Positions 28,246 to 35,803 of a stretch of DNA of 42,299 nucleotides are shown here, piece by piece. Numbering within the stretch: the stretch's first letter is position 1; every line of letters starts with the position of its first letter. Under the pieces are notes generated by a model. That model was given only the letters and a program-made list of their open reading frames with translations, did not search any database and had not been told where the DNA came from. Source of the stretch: Chloroflexota bacterium (GTDB lineage Bacteria; Chloroflexota; Anaerolineae; Aggregatilineales; Phototrophicaceae). Where the stretch lies: assembly GCA_009840575.1 (NCBI GenBank), contig VXNO01000134.1, positions 1 through 42,299 on the forward strand. Reading direction: 5' to 3'. Position numbers and translations under genes: made by a program.

Positions 28246-28689
28246 TCAGCCGCGCAGCGCATAATAGACGCGGTCGACATAAAAGTCGGCGGCGCTGTAG
28301 AGGTCGTTGATGGTCTCGGCGCTGATGAAACGATCCCAGGTTGTGCGGATGAAGCTGATGGAACGAGCCGGGTAATTCTCGATCGGCGGGTCTTTTTCTA
28401 CAAGATTGCGGAATTGCACTTTGTAATACAGGTCATCGGCGCGGGCGGATTCGCCGGGCAGCAGGTCACGCCGCCGCGCCAGCTCCAGCCCGGTGACACG
28501 CGCGAAGTAAGCGATGCAGCCGCCGCGCTCGCCAAAGACCTGGCGACTGAGGAAGAAGGCGACATATTCAGCATTTAAGCCGCGCCGCAGCTTGGACTGG
28601 GGGATGCGATACCAGCGCCTGTTTTTGGCGATGGTCAGGTCGCGTTTGCGATTTATGACGCCCACCAAGACCCGATCATCCGCGTACAT
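28246..28689 (-). CDS. small protein of unknown family
   Basis: 147 residues from the ATG at 28689, with a G-rich AGGGGCGG element upstream; a GTG 27 bases earlier would overlap the previous gene. I do not recognise it. It starts with MYADDRVLVGVINRKRDLTI, then RRWYRIPQSKL, a Gly/Arg-rich middle (FGERGGCIAYFARVTGLEL), and a basic, aromatic-rich end (PARSISFIRTTWDRFISAE...DLYSAADFYVDRVYYALRG). It is rich in Arg and Tyr/Phe, with no signal peptide or membrane helix, so it is probably cytoplasmic and may bind nucleic acid or nucleotide; this is a guess from composition. It lies 13 bases after the PLP gene and 15 bases before ssnA, so it is embedded in the operon. Confidence 0.6.
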   Translation of the reverse strand: MYADDRVLVGVINRKRDLTIAKNRRWYRIPQSKLRRGLNAEYVAFFLSRQVFGERGGCIAYFARVTGLELARRRDLLPGESARADDLYYKVQFRNLVEKDPPIENYPARSISFIRTTWDRFISAETINDLYSAADFYVDRVYYALRG

Positions 28690-28702
28690 CGCCGCCCCGC
28701 CC

Positions 28703-30088
28703 CTAGCGTTCGCCACGCTGCGTCAACAGTCGGCGGTCGATATCAGCCACAGCGGCTTGATGCGCTTGCCACCAGTCAGGGTCTCTTTGCGCGTCCAGCT
28801 CGGCGACTGTCTTGCCCTGCTGCTCGACCCAGGTGTAATACTTCAAGTTGTGCCACCGTTCGCGTGCCTGCCGCGTGCCTTCGAGGATCCAATCCGTCCC
28901 CGCCCGCCGGAAGACGCCTTCGGCAATCGCCAGAGCAGCCGCTTCGTCCAGCGCGCCCTGCCCCGCGCGCAAAGCCCCCATCACCGAGTCATACCGTTCC
29001 ATGCCATCGGTGGCGATTGTGGCTACGACATCATCGCTGCCCAGCCCGTAGTACTTGGCGGTTTTGATCGCGCCGATGATATTGCAGATGCCGCTGATGC
29101 CCAGCAACTGCGCCAACTGCTCCACCAAGCCAGCGTCAATGCCCAGGCGCTCGACCAGCACGCGGCGACCGACGTCTTCGGCGAACAAGCGCAAGCCATC
29201 CAGCGCGTCGCGGTCATCGATAGCCATCAGCGCATCCATATTCAGCACATTGTGAATCCAGGTAACATGCTTGTCGCCGATGCCCTGGATCTCGTGCGCG
29301 CCATAGCCGTTGTTGAAGAGAGTCGGGCATTGAATTGGCTCCAAGCCGACGATGCGGTGCTCGGGCCAGACCTGCTTGAGCCGGTCGCCCGCCGCAATCG
29401 TGCCCGCGCTGCCCATCGCTGAGACAAATGCCGATATCTTGCCCGCGCCGATGCCCGCCTTTTGCAGGTCGTCAGCCAGCTCGACCAGGGTATTGCCAGT
29501 TACATGGTAATGAAAACGATAATTGCCCATCACCTCGAACTGGTTGAGGATGCGTATCTTGGGGTCGCTGCCGCGCAGTCGCTTTACCTCGTCGTAGATT
29601 TCTTTGACATTGCTCTCGCTGCCGGCTGTGCGGATGATGCGCGCGCCATAGCGTTCGATGCGCTCAAATCGCTCCTGGCTCATTTCTTCGGGCAGCACGA
29701 CGATACTGTCGTATTCCATGCGGCAGCCGATGAATGCGCCGCCGATGCCATAATTGCCGGTTGAGGGCCAGACCAAGGTGTGCAGGTCGGGGTCGACCTC
29801 GCCCAGAAGCTGTTTCTCCAGCAGCACCGAATAAGCCGCGCCGACTTTGTGGCTGCCCGAGGGGAAGCGCCCGCCGTACAAGAGCACGATCGGAGCCGCG
29901 ACGCCGGTCAGCTCGCTCGGCAGCGCCAGGTGGTAGACCTCGTTTTGCGCGTCCCGCCAGGTGATATTGTAGAGGTTGAGCGGGTTGAGCGGGTCAGTAT
30001 CCAGCGCATGCAGGGCGTCGGCGCGCACTTGCGGGTCGATGGTCTGCGGATGCAGCATTTCTTCGAAAGTGGGGCCCGTTATCATCAA
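28703..30088 (-). CDS. fold-type II PLP-dependent lyase/synthase-like enzyme
   Basis: 461 residues, TrpB/cysteine-synthase superfamily. The PLP lysine is in PSGSHKVGAAYS (Lys81), the cofactor loop is STGNYGIGGA (about 109-118), and a phosphate-binding Gly-rich loop appears as SAMGSAGTIAAG. It is longer than cysteine synthase (about 310) and lacks the classical diaminopropionate ammonia-lyase start of YgeX, though it occupies the place of that gene in this kind of locus. Possible roles are an amino-acid lyase or beta-replacement enzyme acting on a purine-derived amino acid; the substrate is not readable. Its start overlaps the glycosyltransferase stop (ATGA). Confidence 0.75.
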   Translation of the reverse strand: MMITGPTFEEMLHPQTIDPQVRADALHALDTDPLNPLNLYNITWRDAQNEVYHLALPSELTGVAAPIVLLYGGRFPSGSHKVGAAYSVLLEKQLLGEVDPDLHTLVWPSTGNYGIGGAFIGCRMEYDSIVVLPEEMSQERFERIERYGARIIRTAGSESNVKEIYDEVKRLRGSDPKIRILNQFEVMGNYRFHYHVTGNTLVELADDLQKAGIGAGKISAFVSAMGSAGTIAAGDRLKQVWPEHRIVGLEPIQCPTLFNNGYGAHEIQGIGDKHVTWIHNVLNMDALMAIDDRDALDGLRLFAEDVGRRVLVERLGIDAGLVEQLAQLLGISGICNIIGAIKTAKYYGLGSDDVVATIATDGMERYDSVMGALRAGQGALDEAAALAIAEGVFRRAGTDWILEGTRQARERWHNLKYYTWVEQQGKTVAELDAQRDPDWWQAHQAAVADIDRRLLTQRGER

Positions 30089-31140
30089 TCGCTCCTAAGT
30101 TGTTCGCCTTCAGTTTGCCTCCAATTTTGCGCTTTGGCAAGCGTGATCGCGGCTTCCGCGCCAGCCGCAGCGGGCATACGTTGATTCGGCGCTCGCGCCT
30201 CCCCCAAGCCGGCTGTGGAAGCCACGATATACAGGGGGCGGTCGCGCGCTTCGTCATAACTGCGGGCGACATATTGCCCGATGACGAAGAGGAAAAAAAG
30301 TTGAAAGGAGCTGAGCAGCAGCAGCAGCATAATGGTGGTGGCTTGCCCGCCGAAGAATTCTTCGCCCTGCGTCAGCCGCAGGACGGTGATCGTCAAGCCA
30401 GTCAGCAGCGAAGCCACCCCCAGGAAAAAGCTCATATAGATCATGATTTGCAGCGGAAAAAAGGAAAAGCTGGTTACGGCGTCCATCGCGAAAGCGATCA
30501 TCTTGCGCAGTGGATATTTTGTCTCGCCCCAGGCGCGCTCTTCGCGGACATATTCGATGCCCGTCTGGCGGAAGCCCACCCAACTGGTCATGCCACGCAC
30601 AAAGCGCCGCTGTTCGCGCATTTGCCGCAGCACCGCCGCTATCCGCGCGTCCATCAAGCGGAAGTCGCCGGTATCGACCGGGATGTTGATATCAGTGATG
30701 CGGTGAATCATGCGGTAAAAGAGCTTGGCGCTCAGCCGCTTGAGGACGCTCTCGCCCTTGCGGACGGCGCGCACAGCATAGACCACCTCGTAGCCTTCGC
30801 GCCATTTCTCGATCAAGCGCGGGATGACGGCTGGGGGGTCTTGCAAATCGGCATCAATCAGCACCACCGCCTGCCCGCTGGCATAATCGACGCCGGCTGT
30901 CACGGCGATCTGATGCCCAAAATTGCGCGCGAAGCTGATGATGCGCAGCCGCTTGTCAGCCGCCGCCAGCTCCAGCATCAATTCGCGTGAGCCATCGCTG
31001 CTGCCATCATCCACCAGCAGCAGCTCCCAAGGTTCGCCCAAGCCATCCATAACAGCCCGCACCTGCTCGGTGAAAGGGCGCAGGTTGCCGACTTCGTTAT
31101 AGACCGGCGCGACAATGGAATAGGTCGGACGCTCGCTCAT
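30085..31140 (-). CDS. family 2 glycosyltransferase with two C-terminal membrane helices
   Basis: 351 residues. GT-A fold of the DPM1/GtrB/ArnC type: SIVAPVYNEVGNL, LLVDDGSSDGS, SFARNFGHQIAVTAGVDYA and LIDADLQDPP carry the nucleotide and metal sites. After RRFVRGMTSWVGF the C-terminus has two hydrophobic segments (about 240-263 and about 283-305) that would place it in the membrane, as in enzymes that charge polyprenyl phosphate. Both neighbours overlap it by ATGA, so it is translationally coupled inside a catabolic operon. That placement is unexplained. Confidence 0.88.
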   Translation of the reverse strand: MSERPTYSIVAPVYNEVGNLRPFTEQVRAVMDGLGEPWELLLVDDGSSDGSRELMLELAAADKRLRIISFARNFGHQIAVTAGVDYASGQAVVLIDADLQDPPAVIPRLIEKWREGYEVVYAVRAVRKGESVLKRLSAKLFYRMIHRITDINIPVDTGDFRLMDARIAAVLRQMREQRRFVRGMTSWVGFRQTGIEYVREERAWGETKYPLRKMIAFAMDAVTSFSFFPLQIMIYMSFFLGVASLLTGLTITVLRLTQGEEFFGGQATTIMLLLLLSSFQLFFLFVIGQYVARSYDEARDRPLYIVASTAGLGEARAPNQRMPAAAGAEAAITLAKAQNWRQTEGEQLRSD

Positions 31141-32393
31141 AGCATATCACTACCTTCGAGCCGGGCGCGCAGCACAGCCAAATCAGCGGGTATCGGCGCA
31201 GGCGGAGCGACGCTCGCGCGGGCGCTGGCGATATCTTTCAGCCCGTTGCCGGTGCTGACGAGGCAGATTTCTGCGTCGCGGTCGAGTAGCCCCTCGTTCA
31301 GCGCGCATTCGACCCCGGCTAGCGCCGCCGCGGCTGCTGGCTCGGCAAAGACGCCACAAAGCCGCCCCAGCAGCGGGATGGCTTCCACTATCTGCGCGTC
31401 ACTGACAGTCACATAAGCGCCTTGTGTCTCTCGTACCGCGCGCAATGCTTTGCTGCGGTCACGGGGCAGCTCGGCGGCGATGCTGTCGGCGATGGTGTTG
31501 ACGGCGCGGCGCTTGATATCCGCTGCTGTCATGCCAGCCCGCCAGGCATCAGCCAACGCGGCGCTGCCCGCGGCTTGCACGCCGAGCAATCGCGGCAGCT
31601 TGTCGATCCAGCCCAATTGCAGCAGGTCCCAAAACCCCTTGTATAGCCCGCTGATGATGCTGCCATCGCCCACGCTGACCGCCACGACATCGGGCGCGCG
31701 CCAGCCCAGTTGCTCGGCGATCTCCAGCGCGGCGGTCTTTTTGCCTTCGGTCGTAAAAGGGTTGACGCCGGTATTGCGCGAGTACCAGCCGAATTCCGCG
31801 CAGGCGCTCGTGCACAATTCGTAGGCATCGTCATAACTGCCATCGACCAAGAATACCTGCGCGCCATAGGCAAGTGGCTGGACGATTTTTGCCGGCGGCG
31901 CGCTGGCAGGCACAAAGATGACAATGTCGATTTGCTCCAACGCCGCGCCCAAGCCCGCCAAAGCCGCCGCCGCATTGCCGGTGCTGGCTGTGGCGACGAC
32001 GCCAAGACCCTCTTGCAGCGCCCGCGCTACCACCAGCGAGCTGGCCCTATCTTTCAGCGAGCCAGTCGGGTTTAGCCCTTCGTCCTTGACCCAGACACGG
32101 CGCAGCCCCAGGTGTTCCGCCAGCCGCGGTACCGCGTAGAGTGGCGTCCCGCCGACCGACAAGGGTGGTAATTGGCAATCTGCTTCCAGGGGCAGCAAAG
32201 GCAGGTAGCGCCAGTGATTGGCGATTTTGTCAGCGCTGATGGCATCGCGATCCAGCCTAGCGCGCAAAGCCGCATAATGGTAAAGAATATCCAATGTGCC
32301 CAGCTCGCCATGCCGCGGGCAGGTATAGTCAAGCTCATTCGGCGGGTAGCTGCAGCCAGCATGGACACAGCGCAATGCCTGAATAGCCGCCAC
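31137..32393 (-). CDS. thrC: threonine synthase (zinc-ribbon type)
   Basis: 418 residues from a GTG start at 32393. It converts O-phosphohomoserine to threonine with PLP. The N-terminus has the short zinc-ribbon found in this subgroup (Cys9, Cys14, Cys25, His28). The PLP lysine is in NPTGSLKDRAS (Lys114), followed by ATASTGNAAAALAGLGA and, late in the chain, VAVSVGDGSIISG and LVSTGNGLKD. The neighbouring PLP enzyme belongs to the same superfamily, so a related but different reaction cannot be excluded. Its stop overlaps the glycosyltransferase start as ATGA. Confidence 0.88.
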   Translation of the reverse strand: MAAIQALRCVHAGCSYPPNELDYTCPRHGELGTLDILYHYAALRARLDRDAISADKIANHWRYLPLLPLEADCQLPPLSVGGTPLYAVPRLAEHLGLRRVWVKDEGLNPTGSLKDRASSLVVARALQEGLGVVATASTGNAAAALAGLGAALEQIDIVIFVPASAPPAKIVQPLAYGAQVFLVDGSYDDAYELCTSACAEFGWYSRNTGVNPFTTEGKKTAALEIAEQLGWRAPDVVAVSVGDGSIISGLYKGFWDLLQLGWIDKLPRLLGVQAAGSAALADAWRAGMTAADIKRRAVNTIADSIAAELPRDRSKALRAVRETQGAYVTVSDAQIVEAIPLLGRLCGVFAEPAAAAALAGVECALNEGLLDRDAEICLVSTGNGLKDIASARASVAPPAPIPADLAVLRARLEGSDML

Positions 32394-32410
32394 GGTCGTC
32401 GATCCTCAGT

Positions 32411-33370
32411 TCAGCCGCTGCCGCCGGGCACGATGCGCGTACCCGTCTCGTGATTCAGCGCGCGGGTGATATTGGCTGGGTCAGTGATGATGGCGCGCGG
32501 ACCGCCATTGTGCACGAAGTCGATGGCCGCTTCGATCTTGGGATACATGCTGCCGGGCGGGAAGTGCCCCTCAGCCAGATAGCGCCGCGCCTGAGCAAGC
32601 GTCAGTTCATCCAGCGGCTGCTGTTGTGGGCTGTGGAAATTGAGGTAGGCTTTCTCGACGCCGGTGGAGATGAGCAGCAAATCAGCGCGCAGGGTCTGCG
32701 CCAGGAGGCTGCTGGCGCGGTCTTTGTCGATGACGGCATCCACGCCGCGTAGGTTGCCGACTTCGTTGCGCACCACGGGCACGCCACCGCCGCCACAGAC
32801 GATGACGATGTAGCCCGCATTCACCAAAGCCTGGATGGCGTTGATCTCGTTAATCACCATAGGCTTGGGCGAAGCCACGACCCGCCGCCAGCCGCGGCCG
32901 GCTTCTTTTTTTACCCGCCAGCCTTCTAGCCGCCCCGCCAGCGCCTGCGCTTCGGTTAAATAGCCGCCAATGGGCTTAGCCGGGTTGGCAAAAGCGGGAT
33001 CATCGGCGTCGACGCGAATCTGGGTGATGATGGTGGCGACAGTATGATTCATGCCTACATGCCGCAGCGAATTGGTCAGCGCCTGCTGCAGCATATAGCC
33101 AATGCTGCCTTGGGTATCCGCTACCGCCAGGTCCAGCGGCACGCCATGCACGCCGGAAACGCGCGTGGCGATCTCGGCGCGATTCATGATGAAGCCTACC
33201 TGTGGTCCATTGCCATGCGTGATGACCACCTGCCAGCCAGCCCTCGTCATCGCGGCGATGTGCCGGCAGGTTTCGCGCACCGCCTCCCATTGGTTTTCGG
33301 TAGCGGGCTTGTCCGGGTCCGCAATCAGCGAGTTGCCGCCGATTGCCACCACCACCAATTTGTCAATCAT
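32411..33370 (-). CDS. arcC: carbamate kinase
   Basis: 319 residues, amino-acid-kinase fold. It forms ATP from carbamoyl phosphate and ADP. Typical segments: VVVAIGGNSL at the start, ITHGNGPQVG, DTQGSIGYMLQQAL, VVASPKP, IVCGGGGVPVV, AVIDKDRASSLLA and PPGSMYPKIEAAI near the end (most members have GSMGPK). In E. coli the yqeA carbamate kinase lies in the same locus as ygeW and ygeY, so this gene probably harvests energy from carbamoyl phosphate released by the transcarbamoylase next to it. It starts 32 bases after the ygeW stop. Confidence 0.95.
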   Translation of the reverse strand: MIDKLVVVAIGGNSLIADPDKPATENQWEAVRETCRHIAAMTRAGWQVVITHGNGPQVGFIMNRAEIATRVSGVHGVPLDLAVADTQGSIGYMLQQALTNSLRHVGMNHTVATIITQIRVDADDPAFANPAKPIGGYLTEAQALAGRLEGWRVKKEAGRGWRRVVASPKPMVINEINAIQALVNAGYIVIVCGGGGVPVVRNEVGNLRGVDAVIDKDRASSLLAQTLRADLLLISTGVEKAYLNFHSPQQQPLDELTLAQARRYLAEGHFPPGSMYPKIEAAIDFVHNGGPRAIITDPANITRALNHETGTRIVPGGSG

Positions 33371-33402
33371 GCCGCGCGCCCTTCCCTAATTGCTCGCCAG
33401 CG

Positions 33403-34383
33403 CTAACGCATCGTCAGCGCCATGGCGGCTTTTTGCACATGCAGGCGGTTTTCGGCTTCGTCATAGACGACGCTCTGCGCGCCATCGATGACACTGTCAG
33501 TAACTTCGATGTTGCGGTCGGCGGGCAGGCAGTGCATATAAATGGCGTGGTCATTGGCCAGCCCCATGCGGCGGTCATCGGTGATCCAGTCGCTGTATTG
33601 CGCGCCGATCTGCGCCGATTCTGCGTCGTCTTCGGTGGTCAGCCAACTGCCCCAGCTCTTCGGGTACAGAATATCCGCCCCGCTAAAACCGGCATTGAAG
33701 TCGTCAAGGATCTCGAATGAGCCGCCGTGCCGCCGCGTATTTTCGCGGGCTTGCTCGACGATATCGGGCATCAGCTTGTACTCTGGCGGGCGGGTCAGGC
33801 GCAGATTCATGCCAAAGCGCGACATCAGCAGCACCAGGCTCTGTGGCACGGAGATGGGCTTTTGGTAGCTGGAGGCATAAGCCCAACTGATGTTGATGGT
33901 CTTGCCGCGCAGGTCGCGTCCAAACTTCTCCATGATGGTCATCAAGTCAGCGAGGATTTGAAATGGGTGATAGATATCGCACTGCATATTCAGCACCGGC
34001 ACGCGGCTGGCTTCGGCGACAGCGTTGATGTATTGGTTGCCAAAACCCCAGTCGCACTGGCGGATGGCGATGCCGTCCGTGTAGCGTCCAACGATTTCGC
34101 CGATTTCTTTGGCGGTATCGCCATGGCTAATCTGCGTGGTGGTGTGGTCGATAAACTGCGCATGGCCACCCAACTGCGCCATGCCGGCTTCAAAGCTGAT
34201 GCGCGTGCGCGTGCTGGTGAAAAAGAAAAGCATCGCCAGGACTTTATCACGCAGCAGCGCATGAGCCTCGCCCAGCGCGCGCTTGCGTTTCAAATCCCAA
34301 GCGACATCCAGCAGGGTTTCTATCTCTTCGCGCGACCAATCCTGCGTACTGATGAGGTCACGCCCTCGCAAATCGGTTTGCAT
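33403..34383 (-). CDS. ygeW: knotted carbamoyltransferase YgeW
   Basis: 326 residues from the ATG at 34383, with AGGAG 6 bases upstream. A longer in-frame extension (to 34650) overlaps ygeY and shows no similarity. The carbamoyl-phosphate motif is FTSTRTRISFE (55-), then GGHAQFIDHTTTQISHGDTAKE, and HCLPADR late in the chain. The block RQCDWGFGNQYINAVAEAS and long knotted C-terminal region follow the YgeW transcarbamoylase family, whose physiological substrate is unsettled. Together with carbamate kinase it would convert a carbamoylated product of purine breakdown to carbamoyl phosphate and then ATP (inference). Confidence 0.92.
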   Translation of the reverse strand: MQTDLRGRDLISTQDWSREEIETLLDVAWDLKRKRALGEAHALLRDKVLAMLFFFTSTRTRISFEAGMAQLGGHAQFIDHTTTQISHGDTAKEIGEIVGRYTDGIAIRQCDWGFGNQYINAVAEASRVPVLNMQCDIYHPFQILADLMTIMEKFGRDLRGKTINISWAYASSYQKPISVPQSLVLLMSRFGMNLRLTRPPEYKLMPDIVEQARENTRRHGGSFEILDDFNAGFSGADILYPKSWGSWLTTEDDAESAQIGAQYSDWITDDRRMGLANDHAIYMHCLPADRNIEVTDSVIDGAQSVVYDEAENRLHVQKAAMALTMR

Positions 34384-34409
34384 GTCTAGCTCCTGTGAAA
34401 ATGGATTGT

Positions 34410-35627
34410 TTATTTCGCGCCGTTCTCCAAAGTCTGGCGCAGGATAGCGGGGAAGAGCGCGTACCATTCGGTCGAGCGCACGACATCGTCCAGCGGCACC
34501 TGGTCGAGCACCGTGTGGGCGTGGATTTCGTTGCCGGGCGCGAAGCCGATGCTGGGGATGCCGGCCTTGCCCGCCCAATAGATGCCATTGGTAGAGAAGT
34601 CCCATTTGCCGGTATCGACCGGCCCATAGAGCACTTCGGCGGCGGCGCAACCCGCCTGGACGATGGGCTCGTCTTCTTCATATGCCCAGGCGGGATAGAT
34701 TTTATCCAGCGGGAAGATGAAGCCGGTATAACTAGGCTCGTCATACACCAGGATCTCCGCCCGGATGTCATCACGGTGTCCGATGATATCGCGCAGCCGT
34801 TGCAATTCGGATTCCGGGTCTTCGCCAAAGGTGATGCGGCGGTCGACGTAAATAGTCGCTTCGTCCGGCACGGCATTGATGCTGGGCGTCTTGACATCCA
34901 TATCCGTCACAGTGATGCGCCCCTGCCCGAGGAAGTCGTGGTCGCCCAGCTCGGGCTCGATATGGCTGATGCGCTCGATGATGGGCAGCAATTTGTAGAT
35001 GGCGTTGTCGCCGAGGTAATTGCTGGCGGCGTGCGCGCTCTTGCCTTTTGCCACGATTTTGAATTCCACGCGCCCTTTGTGCCCGCGGTAAATCTGCATC
35101 ATGGTTGGCTCGCCAATTACCACAAAGTCGGGCTTGATGCCTTCGGTCTGCACAAAAGCATGCGGCGCTTGGCCGTCGTTCCATTCTTCCATATTGCCGA
35201 AATAATAGGCGGTGAAGCCCTCCAGCAAACCCAGTTGCCGCGCCAAAGCCAAGCCATAGACCATGCCCGGCGTACTGCCTTTTTCATCGCAAGCGCCGCG
35301 CGCATACAAGACGCCATCTTCGATTTTGCCAGTGAACGGGTCCCATTCCCATTCGTCAGGGTCGCCGATGCCGACGGTATCGATGTGGCTGTCATAGAGC
35401 AGGATGCGCCCTCCATCGCCGATGCGCCCGACGATATTGCCCATCTTGTCCCAGAAGATCTCGTCATAGCCCAGCGCTGCCATCTCCGCGGCGATGCGCT
35501 CGCCACAAGCGCGGATTTGGTTGTCCATGCTGGGGATGGCGCAGATCTCGCGCAAGAAGCCGATGATGTCTTCGCGTTTGTCGTCTACTTCGCGGCGCAG
35601 CGCCTGTAATGTACTGTGTTGAACCAT
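34410..35627 (-). CDS. ygeY: YgeY-type M20 metallohydrolase
   Basis: 405 residues. M20 dinuclear zinc hydrolase fold: YDSHIDTVG and GACDEKGS bear the first metal ligands, NMEEWNDG the catalytic Glu pair, VIGEPT the next ligand, and EIHAHT the last His. The dimerisation domain reads GKSAHAASNYLGDNAIYKL. Insertions such as DPDEWEWDPFTGKIEDGVLYARG and KWDFSTNGIYW match YgeY, the hydrolase linked to selenium-dependent Mo-hydroxylase loci. It is the first gene of the long operon, with GGGAGA 4-5 bases before the ATG and a -10-like TACAAT at 35666-35671. The substrate is unknown. Confidence 0.92.
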   Translation of the reverse strand: MVQHSTLQALRREVDDKREDIIGFLREICAIPSMDNQIRACGERIAAEMAALGYDEIFWDKMGNIVGRIGDGGRILLYDSHIDTVGIGDPDEWEWDPFTGKIEDGVLYARGACDEKGSTPGMVYGLALARQLGLLEGFTAYYFGNMEEWNDGQAPHAFVQTEGIKPDFVVIGEPTMMQIYRGHKGRVEFKIVAKGKSAHAASNYLGDNAIYKLLPIIERISHIEPELGDHDFLGQGRITVTDMDVKTPSINAVPDEATIYVDRRITFGEDPESELQRLRDIIGHRDDIRAEILVYDEPSYTGFIFPLDKIYPAWAYEEDEPIVQAGCAAAEVLYGPVDTGKWDFSTNGIYWAGKAGIPSIGFAPGNEIHAHTVLDQVPLDDVVRSTEWYALFPAILRQTLENGAK

Positions 35628-35665
35628 GTTTCTCCCTGTCTAGGCAATTCATTCATTCGTCCACC

Positions 35666-35671
35666 ATTGTA
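35666..35671 (-). promoter_or_regulatory. candidate -10 element of the ygeY operon
   Basis: On the minus strand TACAAT precedes the ygeY ATG by 38 bases, a normal leader length. At 17 bases upstream only TATGGA is found, a poor -35, so an activator may be needed if this is the promoter. The site lies in the 176-base gap between adenine deaminase and ygeY, which also holds a terminator-like hairpin and a C/G-rich palindrome. Confidence 0.35.
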
Positions 35672-35718
35672 GCTAGAAACCAGCATATTCCATAGCGCCG
35701 ATTGCCCCCACCCCAAAC

Positions 35719-35744
35719 TCCTCCCCCAAAAATGAGGGAGGGGG
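35719..35744. repeat. C/G-rich imperfect palindrome, possible interspersed repeat
   Basis: CTCCTCCC at 35719-35726 can pair with GGGAGGGG at 35737-35744 (8 pairs, one G-T) around an A-rich loop. It is flanked by CCCCACCCC on the left and CTACAGC on the right. The composition differs from the surrounding coding DNA. Short palindromes of this look are often dispersed in many copies through Chloroflexota and cyanobacterial chromosomes, so it may be one copy of such a family. Only one copy is seen in this window. Confidence 0.4.
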
Positions 35745-35761
35745 CTACAGCTTGTATGCAC

Positions 35762-35794
35762 AAAATGAGGCTCTCCCGTTAATGTGCCGCCTCA
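35762..35794 (-). terminator. weak terminator-like hairpin after adenine deaminase
   Basis: On the minus strand TGAGGC (plus 35789-35794) pairs with GCCTCA (plus 35766-35771), followed by TTTTG. It starts 9 bases after the adenine deaminase stop. The loop of 17 bases is too long and the T-run too short for a strong intrinsic terminator, so the call is tentative. Confidence 0.25.
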
Positions 35795-35803
35795 CCAGAA
35801 TGA

